From Agromyces ramosus (lineage in GTDB: Bacteria > Actinomycetota > Actinomycetes > Actinomycetales > Microbacteriaceae), in assembly GCF_030817175.1 (NCBI RefSeq), contig NZ_JAUSYY010000001.1:3472001-3536000 (forward strand): a DNA stretch of 64,000 nt. The letters are read 5' to 3'. A program made the translations under genes and the position numbers. The notes under the pieces were generated by a model. It did not search any database, was not told the origin of the DNA, and was given only the letters and a program-made list of their open reading frames with translations. Below are positions 26,259 to 36,818 of this stretch, piece by piece (position 1 is the stretch's first letter; each line of letters begins with the position of its first letter).

Positions 26259-27233
26259 GTGACTTCTGAGAATCCCTTCGGACAAGTGCTCGTCGCACTC
26301 GTCACGCCGATGACGGCAGACGGCGAAGTCGACTGGCCCGGAGTCGAGAAGCACATCGACGACGTCATCACGGCCGGGGCCGACGGCATCGTCGTCACCG
26401 GCACCACGGGCGAGACGTCGACGCTCACCGACCCCGAGAAGATCAGGCTCGTCGAGGTCGGCAAAGACGTCGCGGCCGGTCGCGCGAAGATCATCACGGG
26501 CGGCGGCTCGAACGAGACCGCGCACGCGATCGAACTGTACAAGCACAGCGAGCAGGCCGGTGCCGACGGCATCATGATCGTGACGCCGTACTACAACAAG
26601 CCCACCCAGGCCGGCATCCTCACGCACTTCCGGCTCGTCGCCGATGCCACCGACCTCCCGGTCATCCTCTACGACATCCCGGGTCGCACGGGCGTGCCCA
26701 TCAAGTACGAGACGATCCTGCGCCTCGCGAAGCATCCGAACATCCTGGCGGTGAAAGACGCCAAGGGCGACTTCTCCGAGGTCAGCCGGGTGCTGAACCA
26801 GACCGACCTGATGTACTTCTCGGGCGACGACGCGAACGTGCTCCCGCACCTCGCGATCGGCGCCACCGGGCTCATCGGCGTGACGTCGAACATCGCGCCG
26901 GCGCCCTACCGCCAGATCATCGACGCTGTGAACGCGGGCGACCTGGCGACCGCGACGGCCGCGCATCGCCAGCTCGAGCCGCTCGTACGCGCGGTCATGA
27001 CGCACGTGCCCGGCACCGTCGCGGTGAAGTACATCCTGCACGGCCTCGGGCGCATCGCGAGCCCGCGTGTGCGGCTTCCCCTCGTCGGCCCCGAAGAATG
27101 GGAGGCCGCACTCATCGAAGACGAGATCGACCTCGTGCAGGGCATCGCGGGCGTCGACTTCCACAACTTCCGTCCCGACCGCAACGCCGCCGCAGGCGGC
27201 GCGTTGCCGAAGGTGGCGGGCACCACGCGCTGA
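26259..27233 (+). CDS. dapA: 4-hydroxy-tetrahydrodipicolinate synthase
   Basis: A 324-residue DapA condensing pyruvate with aspartate semialdehyde. Visible landmarks are GTTGETSTL (substrate loop), YYNKPTQAG, YDIPGRTG with the catalytic Tyr and Arg, and the Schiff-base lysine in LAVKDAKGD. GTG 26259 stands 7 nt after a TACGCT box (26246–26251), suggesting a leaderless mRNA, although GGAGGG also lies in the short gap. RNase J follows after an 86-bp spacer with two hairpins, an order (dapA–rnj) common in actinobacteria. Confidence 0.95.
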   Translation: MTSENPFGQVLVALVTPMTADGEVDWPGVEKHIDDVITAGADGIVVTGTTGETSTLTDPEKIRLVEVGKDVAAGRAKIITGGGSNETAHAIELYKHSEQAGADGIMIVTPYYNKPTQAGILTHFRLVADATDLPVILYDIPGRTGVPIKYETILRLAKHPNILAVKDAKGDFSEVSRVLNQTDLMYFSGDDANVLPHLAIGATGLIGVTSNIAPAPYRQIIDAVNAGDLATATAAHRQLEPLVRAVMTHVPGTVAVKYILHGLGRIASPRVRLPLVGPEEWEAALIEDEIDLVQGIAGVDFHNFRPDRNAAAGGALPKVAGTTR

Positions 27234-27240
27234 GCGCACC

Positions 27241-27286
27241 CTCGGGCGTTCGCGCCCCCGAGACATCCGCGGCCCTGAACGGCCGC
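27241..27286 (+). other. Two small hairpins between dapA and RNase J genes
   Basis: CTCGGG (27241–27246) pairs with CCCGAG (27257–27262). GCGGCC (27269–27274) pairs with GGCCGC (27281–27286) around a 6-nt loop. Neither has a T-tract. They may attenuate transcription or shape processing of a dapA–rnj message. Confidence 0.35.
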
Positions 27287-27319
27287 ACTGAACTGAACAC
27301 CGCAACGTAAGGAGGGCAC

Positions 27320-28996
27320 ATGCCCGACGTCGTCATCGAACCTGCCCCGGTCGAAACCGGAACACTTCGCATCATCCCCATCGGCGGCCTGGGGGAGATC
27401 GGCCGCAACATGACCAGCTACGAGATCGACGGCAAGATCCTCATCGTCGACTGCGGTGTGCTCTTCCCCGAGGAGCACCAGCCGGGCGTCGACCTGATCC
27501 TGCCCGACTTCGGCTTCCTGAAGGAGCGCATCGCCGACGTCGTCGGCGTCGTGCTCACGCACGGCCACGAAGACCACATCGGCGCCGTGCCCTACCTCCT
27601 GCGGCTGCGCGCCGACATCCCCCTGATCGGCTCGCAGCTCACCCTCGCGCTCGTGGAGGCGAAGCTCAAGGAGCACCGCATCCAGCCCTACAGCCTCACG
27701 GTGAAAGAGGGCCAGGCCGAGCAGATCGGGCCGTTCCGGCTCGAGTTCATCGCGGTCAACCACTCGATCCCCGACGCGCTCGCCGTGGCGATCAAGACGA
27801 GCGCCGGCACGGTGCTCGCGACCGGCGACTTCAAGATGGACCAGCTTCCCCTCGACGGCCGGCTCACCGACCTGCGCGAGTTCGCACGGCTCGGCGAAGA
27901 GGGCGTCGACCTGTTCATGGTCGATTCCACGAACGCGGACGTCCCGGGCTTCACGCCCCTCGAGCGCTCCATCGGCCCGGTGCTCGACGAGGTCATCAAC
28001 CGTGCACCACGCCGCGTCATCGTCGCGAGCTTCTCGAGTCACGTGCACCGCGTGCAGCAGGTGCTCGACGCCGCGTGGGCGAACCACCGCCGTGTCGCGC
28101 TGCTCGGCCGCAGCATGGTGCGCAACATGACGATCGCCGCCGAACTCGGCTACCTCAAGGTGCCCGAGGGCGTGCTCATCGACTACAAGAAGGCCGGCGA
28201 CATCCCCGACGACCAGATCGTCTACATGTCGACGGGTTCGCAGGGCGAGCCGATGGCGGTGCTCTCGCGCATGGCCAATCGCGACCACCAGATCGAGGTC
28301 GGCGAAGGGGACACCGTCATCCTGGCCTCCAGCCTCATCCCGGGCAACGAGAACGCGGTCTACCGCGTCATCGACGGGCTCACGAAGCTCGGCGCGAACG
28401 TCGTGCACAAGGCCAATGCGAAGGTGCACGTCTCCGGTCACGCGGCGGCGGGCGAGCTGCTCTACTGCTACAACATCCTGAAGCCCAAGAACGTGCTGCC
28501 GATCCACGGCGAGTTCCGGCACCTGTTCGCGAACGCGAAGCTCGCTCGCGATACGGGCATCCCCGAGGCGAACACCTTCATCGGCGAGAACGGCACGGTC
28601 TACGACCTGCGCGACGGCGTCGTGAAGGTCGTCGGCCAGCTCGATCTGGGATTCGTCTACGTCGACGGCTCCACGGTCGGCGAGATCACCGACGCCGACC
28701 TGAAGGACCGCCGTATCCTCGCCGAAGAGGGCTTCATCTCGGTCATCGTCGTCGTCGACGCGACGACGGGCCGGGTCATCACGGGTCCCGAGATCCATGC
28801 GCGCGGCTTCGCCGAAGACGACTCGGTGTTCGAAGACGTCAAGCCGAAGATCATCGCCGCGCTCGCCGAGGCGGCGCAGAGCGGGGTTCGCGACTCGCAC
28901 TCCCTCTCGCAGGTCGTGCGCCGCGTGCTCGGCGGCTGGGTGAACCGGCGCCTGCGCCGTCGCCCCATGCTCGTGCCGCTCGTCATCGAGGCATAG
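27320..28996 (+). CDS. rnj: Ribonuclease J
   Basis: A 558-residue metallo-beta-lactamase/beta-CASP nuclease. The zinc motif HGHEDH occupies H81–H86. Further motifs are IPDALAVAIKTSAGTVLATGDFKMDQ, the VDSTNAD beta-CASP signature, and VHVSGHAAAGEL near residue 375. The C-terminal dimerisation domain is present. It has 5'-exonuclease and endonuclease activity and matures rRNA and mRNA. A clear AAGGAGG precedes ATG 27320. Confidence 0.95.
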   Translation: MPDVVIEPAPVETGTLRIIPIGGLGEIGRNMTSYEIDGKILIVDCGVLFPEEHQPGVDLILPDFGFLKERIADVVGVVLTHGHEDHIGAVPYLLRLRADIPLIGSQLTLALVEAKLKEHRIQPYSLTVKEGQAEQIGPFRLEFIAVNHSIPDALAVAIKTSAGTVLATGDFKMDQLPLDGRLTDLREFARLGEEGVDLFMVDSTNADVPGFTPLERSIGPVLDEVINRAPRRVIVASFSSHVHRVQQVLDAAWANHRRVALLGRSMVRNMTIAAELGYLKVPEGVLIDYKKAGDIPDDQIVYMSTGSQGEPMAVLSRMANRDHQIEVGEGDTVILASSLIPGNENAVYRVIDGLTKLGANVVHKANAKVHVSGHAAAGELLYCYNILKPKNVLPIHGEFRHLFANAKLARDTGIPEANTFIGENGTVYDLRDGVVKVVGQLDLGFVYVDGSTVGEITDADLKDRRILAEEGFISVIVVVDATTGRVITGPEIHARGFAEDDSVFEDVKPKIIAALAEAAQSGVRDSHSLSQVVRRVLGGWVNRRLRRRPMLVPLVIEA

Positions 28997-29060
28997 CGGG
29001 CCGGTACGAGCCGTCCGCGCGCGAAACGCGGCCGAAACACCCATGGCGTAGCCTCCGCCC

Positions 29061-29687
29061 ATGGTGGACTTCTCGATCCGCCCGGCCACCTCCTCCGACG
29101 GCGCATTCCTCGCCGACATGGTGGTCGAGGCGGCGAACTGGCGCGCCGGGGTCACGAGACCCCGTCCGACGGTGCTCGCCGACCCCGTCCACCGTGGGTA
29201 CATCGCCGGCTGGCAGCGTCCCGCCGACCGTGGCTTCGTCGCCGTCGATCGAGCCGGTCGCGCCATGGGCGCGGCGTGGTACCGCCTCTTCGCCGCCGAC
29301 GCCCGGGCGTACGGCTTCGTCGCGACGGGGGTGCCCGAGCTCATCATCGGCGTCCGTCCGCTCTGGCGCGCGCAGGGCGTGGGCCGTGCCCTCATGCGAC
29401 AGCTGACGGATGCCGCCCGCGCTGCCGGCTTCGCCCGCCTCACCCTGAGCGTCGAGCACGGCAATTTCGCGCAGACCCTCTACCGCACTGAGGGGTTCGC
29501 GGTCCGTCGCATCCGTCGCCGGACGCGACACCATGGTGCGCGTCCTCGGCTGATCCGGCTGCGGGTCGAAAGCGCGTCGATCGGCCCGGGAGTCGCCGAA
29601 CCGCGGGCGTCGGCGCCACCTTCTTCTGGTCGGCCGATCGCAGACACTCGCGGCGTCCTGACGGCGCGAGTCGGCGGGCGGCCTTAA
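29061..29687 (+). CDS. GNAT-family N-acetyltransferase, apparent C-terminal frameshift
   Basis: As written the frame gives 208 residues. Residues 1 to about 147 are a normal GNAT domain: [22 protein letters not shown] (acetyl-CoA loop) and [22 protein letters not shown]. After this the sequence becomes Arg-rich and unlike the family. In the next frame the DNA reads [14 protein letters not shown] and a stop at 29551–29553, the usual end of such proteins. Removing one C at 29504–29505 would join them into about 163 residues. So the gene is either really frameshifted or the base is a sequencing error. A TAGCCT box (29049–29054) 6 nt before the ATG suggests a leaderless mRNA. Substrate unknown. 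Confidence 0.75.
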   Translation: MVDFSIRPATSSDGAFLADMVVEAANWRAGVTRPRPTVLADPVHRGYIAGWQRPADRGFVAVDRAGRAMGAAWYRLFAADARAYGFVATGVPELIIGVRPLWRAQGVGRALMRQLTDAARAAGFARLTLSVEHGNFAQTLYRTEGFAVRRIRRRTRHHGARPRLIRLRVESASIGPGVAEPRASAPPSSGRPIADTRGVLTARVGGRP

Positions 29688-29697
29688 TGTGGGGAGC

Positions 29698-32601
29698 ATG
29701 GCTACGAGCACCAGGTCGAACGGTCGTGCCTCGGGCACGTCGACGCGTGGCTCGAGCACTCGAACCGCACCCACGAAGAAGCTGCCCGCCTCGACGACCC
29801 GTGGGGCGGCGGCATCCAAGCGCGCCCCGGCGGCGCCCGAGAAGCCCAACCTCCTCGTGCGGGCGTGGATGGGGCTCGCGCACCTCACGGGCGGGGCGGC
29901 CCGCGCGCTCGGGCCAGAGACGCTCCAGAAAGAGGAGCGGCGCGACGGCCTGCCGTTCTTCATCGTCGTGCTCGCGATCGCCGGTGCGGTCGTCGAGTGG
30001 TTCTTCATCAACGAGCCCGTCGCACAGGCGCTCGACTCGTGGACCTTCGGGGGCCTCTTCGGCCGCGTCGCGTTCGCACTGCCGGTGATCATGCTCCTCT
30101 TCGCAGTCTGGCTGTTCCGGCACCCGAGCTCGGTGCACGACAACACGCGCATCGGCATCGGCCTCGGCCTCCTGCTCCTCACGGTGTCGGGGCTCTGCCA
30201 CCTCTTCGGCGGCCAGCCCGAGCCGAGCGCGGGCATGGCGGTGCTGGCTCGCGCAGGCGGCATCCTCGGCTGGATGCTCGCGGCACCGCTCGTGCTGCTC
30301 ATCACGCCGGCGGGTGCCACCATCGTCGTGATCCTGCTGCTCCTGCTCGCCGTGCTCATCATCACGAAGACCCCGCCCACTCGCATCCCGGCGCGATTCC
30401 GCGAGCTCTACACGTGGCTGTTCGGCGCACCCGCGGGCGACGAGGCGGTGACGGATGCCCCGACCAAGCCGTCCCGGCGCGACCGCAAGAAGGCCGTGCA
30501 GACCGAACTCGACGGCATCGACGGCCCCGCCGATGCCGACGAGGCCGAGCACACCGGGCTCGTGCCGTGGTGGCGCCGCAACGACTCCAACCGCGAAGAG
30601 AGCCCGGCGTTCGAGCCGACCGGCCTCGAGGGGCTCACCGAGGTGTTCGGCCCCGGCTCGGCGGCCGGCAGTTTCGAGACGCCGCTCGAGGGCGTCGGCG
30701 GACCGGCATCGTACGGCACCGAAGTGCTCGGCGACCTCGCGCGAGCCGAGTCCGCCCTGCAGCAGTTCACGGGTGACGTGCCCCGTGGCGGCACGGGCCT
30801 TCGCGGTGACGACGGCGGGGCGACGTCGGTGCTCGCCGTGTTCGATGATCCGGCCGACGCCGGCCAGGCAGCCGGCACGAGCGGCGACGCGGTTCCGGCG
30901 GCAGTCGCACCCGAAGCGCAGGCGATGCCCGACCGGCCCTATCACCTCCCGGCCGCATCGACCCTCGCTGCAGGCCCGCCCGCGAAGGCGCGTTCCGCGG
31001 CGAACGACGACGTGGTCCGCCAGATCACCGGGGTACTCGAGCAATTCCAGGTCGACGCGAAGGTCACGGGCTTCTCGCGCGGCCCGACCGTGACGCAGTA
31101 CGAGATCGAGCTCGGTCCGGGCGTGAAGGTCGAGCGCGTCACCGCCCTGTCGAAGAACCTCGCCTACTCCGTCGCCTCGAACGAGGTGCGCATCCTCTCG
31201 CCGATCCCGGGCAAGAGCGCCATCGGCATCGAGATCCCGAACGCCGACCGTGAGATCGTGACGCTCGGCGACGTGCTGCGTTCGGGCAACGCCGCGAACG
31301 CGAACCATCCCATGACCATCGGCGTCGGCAAAGACGTCGGCGGCGGTTACGTCGTCGCGAACCTCGCGAAGATGCCCCACCTGCTCGTCGCGGGTTCGAC
31401 GGGCTCCGGCAAGTCGAGCTTCGTGAACTCGATGATCACCTCGCTCCTCATGCGCGCGAAGCCGTCAGACGTGCGCATGGTGCTCATCGACCCGAAACGC
31501 GTCGAGCTCGCGCCCTACGCCGGCGTGCCGCACCTCATCACGCCCATCATCACGAACCCGAAGAAGGCCGCCGAGGCCCTCTCCTGGGTCGTGAAGGAGA
31601 TGGACATGCGATACGACGACCTCGCGTCGTTCGGGTTCCGCCACATCGACGACTTCAACAAGGCCGTGGTCAACGAGGAGATCGTGCTCCCGGCCGGTTC
31701 GGAGCGAAAGCTCAAGCCCTACCCGTACCTCCTCGTCGTCGTCGACGAGCTCGCCGACCTCATGATGGTCGCCCCTCGCGACGTCGAGGACTCGATCGTG
31801 CGCATCACCCAGCTCGCGCGTGCCTCGGGCATCCACCTCGTGCTCGCGACCCAGCGGCCGTCGGTCGACGTGGTCACCGGCCTCATCAAGGCGAACGTCC
31901 CCTCGCGACTCGCCTTCGCGGTCACGAGCGTCACCGACTCCCGCGTCATCCTCGACCAGCCCGGCGCCGACAAGCTCATCGGCCAGGGCGACGCGCTCTT
32001 CCTGCCCATGGGTGCGTCGAAGCCGATCCGCGTGCAGGGCGCGTGGGTCAGCGAGGCCGAGATCGAGAAGGTCGTGAAGCACGTCACCCGACAGGCTCGA
32101 CCCGAGTACCGGCAGGATGTCGCGGCGGCCGTCGAGCGCAAGGAGATCGACTCCGACATCGGCGACGACCTCGAGCTGCTGCTCGCCGCGGCCGAGCTCG
32201 TCGTCTCGACGCAGTTCGGCTCGACGTCGATGCTGCAGCGCAAGCTCCGCGTCGGGTTCGCGAAGGCCGGCCGGCTCATGGACCTCCTCGAGTCCCGCGA
32301 GATCGTCGGTCCCTCCGAGGGATCGAAGGCGCGCGACGTCCTCGTCACGGTCGAGCAGCTGCCCGGAGTGCTCGCGCGGCTGCGCGGTGAAGAGCCCGTG
32401 GCAGCGCACGCTGCAGCGCCTTCCGGCGGCGCAGTCTCCCAATCGACCGGCCCGCTCGGCGGCGGCATCGGCGGCACCGAGTCCTACGGCGCTCCCGACG
32501 CGCGGTACGACGGCGATCCAGTCGCCCAGTCGAGCCAGGGGCTGCCCGAGGTCGAGGGCGACTCCGACGATGACGCGTGGGGCCTCACCGGCCGCGACTG
32601 A
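29698..32601 (+). CDS. ftsK: DNA translocase FtsK/SpoIIIE
   Basis: A 967-residue FtsK. A basic, Ser/Thr-rich N-terminus comes first, then about four membrane helices between residues about 85 and 225 ([17 protein letters not shown] onward). An acidic, low-complexity linker follows to about 430. The motor has GSTGSGKSS Walker A (K572), the [13 protein letters not shown] motif, Walker [14 protein letters not shown] and [13 protein letters not shown]. The gamma domain ([21 protein letters not shown]) that reads orienting DNA sequences is at the C-terminus, before a 70-residue Gly/Asp-rich tail. It pumps the terminus region at division. ATG 29698 follows a TAATGT box by 7 nt. Confidence 0.95.
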   Translation: MATSTRSNGRASGTSTRGSSTRTAPTKKLPASTTRGAAASKRAPAAPEKPNLLVRAWMGLAHLTGGAARALGPETLQKEERRDGLPFFIVVLAIAGAVVEWFFINEPVAQALDSWTFGGLFGRVAFALPVIMLLFAVWLFRHPSSVHDNTRIGIGLGLLLLTVSGLCHLFGGQPEPSAGMAVLARAGGILGWMLAAPLVLLITPAGATIVVILLLLLAVLIITKTPPTRIPARFRELYTWLFGAPAGDEAVTDAPTKPSRRDRKKAVQTELDGIDGPADADEAEHTGLVPWWRRNDSNREESPAFEPTGLEGLTEVFGPGSAAGSFETPLEGVGGPASYGTEVLGDLARAESALQQFTGDVPRGGTGLRGDDGGATSVLAVFDDPADAGQAAGTSGDAVPAAVAPEAQAMPDRPYHLPAASTLAAGPPAKARSAANDDVVRQITGVLEQFQVDAKVTGFSRGPTVTQYEIELGPGVKVERVTALSKNLAYSVASNEVRILSPIPGKSAIGIEIPNADREIVTLGDVLRSGNAANANHPMTIGVGKDVGGGYVVANLAKMPHLLVAGSTGSGKSSFVNSMITSLLMRAKPSDVRMVLIDPKRVELAPYAGVPHLITPIITNPKKAAEALSWVVKEMDMRYDDLASFGFRHIDDFNKAVVNEEIVLPAGSERKLKPYPYLLVVVDELADLMMVAPRDVEDSIVRITQLARASGIHLVLATQRPSVDVVTGLIKANVPSRLAFAVTSVTDSRVILDQPGADKLIGQGDALFLPMGASKPIRVQGAWVSEAEIEKVVKHVTRQARPEYRQDVAAAVERKEIDSDIGDDLELLLAAAELVVSTQFGSTSMLQRKLRVGFAKAGRLMDLLESREIVGPSEGSKARDVLVTVEQLPGVLARLRGEEPVAAHAAAPSGGAVSQSTGPLGGGIGGTESYGAPDARYDGDPVAQSSQGLPEVEGDSDDDAWGLTGRD

Positions 32602-32673
32602 CGACGCCGTGGCACGACGCCCAACGGCCTCCGGGCCGAGCTGCGGCATCCGTGCCCCGCTATCCTTGGGCGT

Positions 32674-33279
32674 ATGACCTCCTCCGCCGGTACCCCCGGG
32701 CGCTCGGCGAACTGGAACCTCCCCAACGTGATCACGGTCGTGCGCATCCTGATGGCGCCGCTGGTGTTCTGGCTGCTCCTCGCCGATGGCGGGGCCGACG
32801 GCCCGCTGCGGTGGTGGAGTGCGGTGCTGTTCATCATCGCGATCTCCACCGACTGGGTCGACGGCTGGCTCGCGCGGTCCCGCGGTCTCGTCACCGACCT
32901 CGGCAAGATCCTCGACCCGATCGCCGACAAGCTCCTCACGAGCGGGGCGCTCGTCTGCCTGTCGATCCTCGGCGAGCTGCCGTGGTGGGTCACGGCGATC
33001 ATCCTCGTCCGCGAGATCGGCATCACCGTGTGGCGTCTCGTGGAGCTGCGTCGGGGCAATGTGGTGCCCGCGTCATCCGGCGGCAAGCTCAAGACCATCG
33101 TGCAATCGGTCGCGATCTCGTTCGCGCTCGTCCCGCTCTGGACCGTGTTCGGCGAGTGGGTGCACTGGGTGAACGGCGTCCTCATGACCGCGGCCGTGAT
33201 CCTCACCATCTGGTCGGGCCTGCTCTACGTCCGCGATGCCGCGCAGCTCGCGCGTGCCGCACGGCGACCCCTGAAGTGA
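32674..33279 (+). CDS. pgsA: CDP-diacylglycerol–glycerol-3-phosphate 3-phosphatidyltransferase
   Basis: A 201-residue CDP-alcohol phosphotransferase with several membrane helices. The catalytic signature DG-x2-AR-x8-G-x3-D-x3-D is complete: DGWLAR, then G in DLGKILD, and DPIADK. It makes phosphatidylglycerol phosphate. The genes around it (ftsK, cinA, clgR, recA) form the usual actinobacterial order. TATCCT (32661–32666) is 7 nt before ATG 32674; there is no Shine-Dalgarno. CinA follows with overlapping start and stop. Confidence 0.92.
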   Translation: MTSSAGTPGRSANWNLPNVITVVRILMAPLVFWLLLADGGADGPLRWWSAVLFIIAISTDWVDGWLARSRGLVTDLGKILDPIADKLLTSGALVCLSILGELPWWVTAIILVREIGITVWRLVELRRGNVVPASSGGKLKTIVQSVAISFALVPLWTVFGEWVHWVNGVLMTAAVILTIWSGLLYVRDAAQLARAARRPLK

Positions 33280-33806
33280 GCGAGCGGATGTCCCGTCACG
33301 ACGGCCCGGATGCCGCGAGCGTCGAGCTCATCCGGACGCTCACCGAGCGCGGACTCACGATCGCGACCGCGGAGTCACTCACCGGGGGGCTCCTGGCCGC
33401 TGCGCTCGTCGACGTACCCGGAGCGTCGATCGCGTTCAACGGCGGCATCGTCGCGTACGCCACGCCGCTCAAGCGCACCCTCCTCGGCGTCGCCGAAGAG
33501 CTGCTCGCCGAGCGCGGCGCGGTCGATCCCGACGTGGCTCGCCAGATGGCCGACCGCGTGCGGCTGGTCTGCGCAGTCGACGGCCGGCCCGCCGACGTCG
33601 GCGTCGCGACGACCGGCGTCGCCGGTCCCGACCCGCAAGACGGCCGATCGCCCGGCACCGTCTTCGTCGGCGTCGCGATGGGCGACCACGTCGAGGTGAC
33701 CGCCCTCGAACTCACCGGCGACCGCGCCGCGATCAGGTCGGCCACGGTCCATGCCGCGATCGGTGCCGTCCGCGCACGACTCGCCCACGACGGACGCGGC
33801 ACCTGA
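33276..33806 (+). CDS. CinA C-terminal-domain protein (NMN amidohydrolase-type)
   Basis: A 176-residue stand-alone CinA C-terminal domain. Characteristic motifs are TIATAESLTGGLLAAALV, FNGGIVAYATPLKR, and GVATTGVAGPDPQDGRSPGTVFVG. The domain can deamidate nicotinamide mononucleotide and so recycle NAD; the longer CinA proteins add a molybdopterin-like domain that is absent here. The start is taken at GTG 33276, overlapping the pgsA stop; ATG 33288 is possible. Confidence 0.87.
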   Translation: MSERMSRHDGPDAASVELIRTLTERGLTIATAESLTGGLLAAALVDVPGASIAFNGGIVAYATPLKRTLLGVAEELLAERGAVDPDVARQMADRVRLVCAVDGRPADVGVATTGVAGPDPQDGRSPGTVFVGVAMGDHVEVTALELTGDRAAIRSATVHAAIGAVRARLAHDGRGT

Positions 33807-33978
33807 CCGTCTCGCTCCGATCCGGCGGAATAGTCTTCGTGAACACCCTGTTACATGTGGCAGGTTCACACGAAAGGCCCAGTGTGCAACGCTAGATTGG
33901 AACCACGGAGAGTCAGGTAGACTGGCGCTCCCAATTCCGACTCCGGCGGAGTCGCAGGCAGAGAGAAGGAGGTTCCCG
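33807..33978 (+). promoter_or_regulatory. Upstream region of the clgR-like gene with an inverted repeat
   Basis: This 172-bp spacer is less GC-rich than the genes around it. GTGAAC (33839–33844) and GTTCAC (33864–33869) form an inverted repeat 19 nt apart. TAGACT (33918–33923) with TTGGAA (33897–33902) is a candidate promoter, though its 15-bp spacing is short. The AAGGAGG at 33966–33972 is the gene's Shine-Dalgarno. Confidence 0.45.
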
Positions 33979-34287
33979 ATGGTTCTGGTTCGACAGGAGA
34001 TCGGCGATGTGCTGAGGGACTTCCGCCTGCAGAAGGGTCGCACGCTTCGCCAGGTCGCGTCCAAGGCCAGTGTCGCGCTCGGTTACCTGAGCGAGGTCGA
34101 GCGAGGCCAGAAAGAGGCCTCTTCCGAGATCCTCGCCTCCGTGGCCGACGCGCTCGACACGCCCATCTCGGTGATCATGCACGAGGTCGGCGACCGCATC
34201 GCGGTACTCGAGGGCCTCTCAGTGGTGCCCGACAGCCTGCCCGACGAGCTCGTCGCCGAGTTCGACGCAGACATGATGGTCCGCTGA
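33979..34287 (+). CDS. clgR: XRE-family regulator, ClgR-like
   Basis: A 102-residue protein. An N-terminal helix-turn-helix (IGDVLRDFRLQKGRTLRQVASKASVALGYLSEVERGQKEASSEIL, residues about 7–52) closely fits ClgR, the activator of clp protease and stress genes in actinobacteria. A C-terminal about 35 residues (VVPDSLPDELVAEFDADMM) follow. The place between cinA and recA is the usual clgR locus. ATG 33979 has AAGGAGG 6 nt upstream. It is followed by a strong hairpin, so it is probably monocistronic. The symbol rests on similarity and synteny. Confidence 0.85.
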   Translation: MVLVRQEIGDVLRDFRLQKGRTLRQVASKASVALGYLSEVERGQKEASSEILASVADALDTPISVIMHEVGDRIAVLEGLSVVPDSLPDELVAEFDADMMVR

Positions 34288-34310
34288 CCACCCACCACCA
34301 CACGAACGCT

Positions 34311-34338
34311 GATCGGCCGGTCCTCGGACCGGCCGATC
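34311..34338 (+). terminator. Terminator hairpin after clgR
   Basis: GATCGGCCGGTC (34311–34322) pairs perfectly with GACCGGCCGATC (34327–34338) around a CTCG loop. It separates clgR from the DUF3046 gene; there is no T-tract. Confidence 0.7.
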
Positions 34339-34357
34339 GCTCGTCCGGGAGACGCCG

Positions 34358-34603
34358 ATGAAGCTGAGCGAATTCCAGGTCGCGGTCGACGATGAGTTCG
34401 GCGCGGGCTACGGCGGCGTCGTCGTGAACGACCTCGTGCTCGCGACGTTGGGCGGCCGCACCGCCCGTGAGGCCCTGGCTGACGGAGTGCCCCCTCGCCA
34501 GGTCTGGCTCGCGCTCTGCGATGCGACGGATGTCCCCGAGTCCCGTCGGCACGGCGCCGGACGCCCCGTGCCGGGCGAGGCGCGGGCGCGCGGACGCGGC
34601 TGA
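34358..34603 (+). CDS. DUF3046 protein
   Basis: An 81-residue protein of the actinobacterial DUF3046 family, almost always encoded just before recA. It begins MKLSEFQVAVDDEFG and has the LGGRTAREALADGVPPRQVWLALCDATDVPE core. Function unknown. GGAGA lies shortly before the ATG. The synteny with recA makes a DNA-repair link attractive, but the SOS box lies after this gene, so it is not itself under recA's box. Confidence 0.85.
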   Translation: MKLSEFQVAVDDEFGAGYGGVVVNDLVLATLGGRTAREALADGVPPRQVWLALCDATDVPESRRHGAGRPVPGEARARGRG

Positions 34604-34640
34604 GCCGGCCCGAAGACGTGTTCGACACGCGGGCGATCCT

Positions 34641-34656
34641 TCGAACATGCGTTCGG
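34641..34656. promoter_or_regulatory. SOS (LexA) box of recA
   Basis: TCGAACATGCGTTCGG matches the actinobacterial LexA consensus TCGAAC-N4-GTTCGA at 11 of 12 positions. TAGGCT (34666–34671) downstream is a candidate -10, placing the box over the -35. The leader to recA is then about 190 nt. Confidence 0.85.
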
Positions 34657-34866
34657 GCGCTGCGGTAGGCTCCTCAACAGCAGGAGGAACAACGCAACTC
34701 TGCACATCCCCGTCGATCAGGGCGTCGGATGTCGGTGGCCGGTCATACGGTCGATGCGTCGGAACACACCGCAAACGCCTTGTCGCGAGACGCCGCGGGT
34801 CACGGCCCGCAACGTGGAACGACAGCCTATAGGCAGCAGCAATCGAGCATCGAAGGAGCCCCACCA

Positions 34867-35934
<1,068 letters not shown>

Positions 35935-35969
35935 GCGGTGCAACGCAGGTGACCGGCGAGGGGAGTGCC

Positions 35970-36806
35970 ATGAACAACGTGTCATCGGGGCGCCTCGCGC
36001 CGGTCACCTACCTGCCATGGGTGCGAGAGCCGTCTGCGGACGCACCGGCCGCCGACCGTGCCGTCGAGTCCGACGGCTCGGTCGAGCACGCCGAGACGGC
36101 TCGACCGTCGACGAGAGCGACGGAGCCCGAGCGGACCGACGCTCTGCAAGCGGCCGAAGCCCCATCCCGAGATGACGCAGGCGAAGCCGACGGGGGCGAC
36201 CTGGTCGACGCCGCGGTTCCCGTCGTCGCGGCAGGCGACTCCCGCGGCAACGGGTTCGGGTCGAGGCGAGGGGCATCGTCACGGCGCGCAGCACGTGACG
36301 GTCAGGTTTCGGCCGATGCGCTCGACGAGACCGGCGCCGAGCGAGACGATCGCATCGATCGCCTGGTCGTCTCGCGACTGCGGCGATCGGCGCTCTCCGT
36401 CGCCGAGGTGCGTTCCGTGCTCGTCGAACACGGGCTCGACGACGTCGAAGTCGAGGAGTGGATCGAGCGCTACGAACGACTCGGCTACCTCGACGATGCG
36501 CGGCTCGCCGAGCAGGTCGTGCACAGCCACGGCGTGCGCCGAGGCCGCGGAAGCGGCGCCATCATGCAGGAGCTCGGGCGACGCGGGGTCGACACCTCCA
36601 TCGCGCGCACCGTGGTCGACGAGCTCGATCCCGAGACCGAGCTCGAGAACGCCCGGGCCGTCGCGGCTCGGCGGGCGCGCCAGCTCACGGGACTCGACCG
36701 CCAGACCGCCGAGCGGCGCCTCTCGGCATTCCTCGCCCGTCGCGGGTACCCCGGCGACGTCGTGCGCGAGGCGGTGTCGGCGGCACTCGCGGCCGAGGGC
36801 TCGTAA
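35970..36806 (+). CDS. recX: Regulatory protein RecX with a long N-terminal extension
   Basis: A 278-residue protein, while typical RecX is about 150–180. The C-terminal about 155 residues are RecX: VVSRLRRSALSVAEVRSVLVEHG, then YLDDARLAEQVVHSHGVRRGRG with the conserved helix-turn pairs, and RRGYPGDVVREAV. The first about 115 residues are acidic and Ala/Ser/Glu-rich and probably disordered. RecX caps RecA filaments and limits their growth. GAGGGGAG lies just upstream of ATG 35970. Confidence 0.9.
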   Translation: MNNVSSGRLAPVTYLPWVREPSADAPAADRAVESDGSVEHAETARPSTRATEPERTDALQAAEAPSRDDAGEADGGDLVDAAVPVVAAGDSRGNGFGSRRGASSRRAARDGQVSADALDETGAERDDRIDRLVVSRLRRSALSVAEVRSVLVEHGLDDVEVEEWIERYERLGYLDDARLAEQVVHSHGVRRGRGSGAIMQELGRRGVDTSIARTVVDELDPETELENARAVAARRARQLTGLDRQTAERRLSAFLARRGYPGDVVREAVSAALAAEGS

Positions 36807-36818
36807 ACTGGTGCGATC

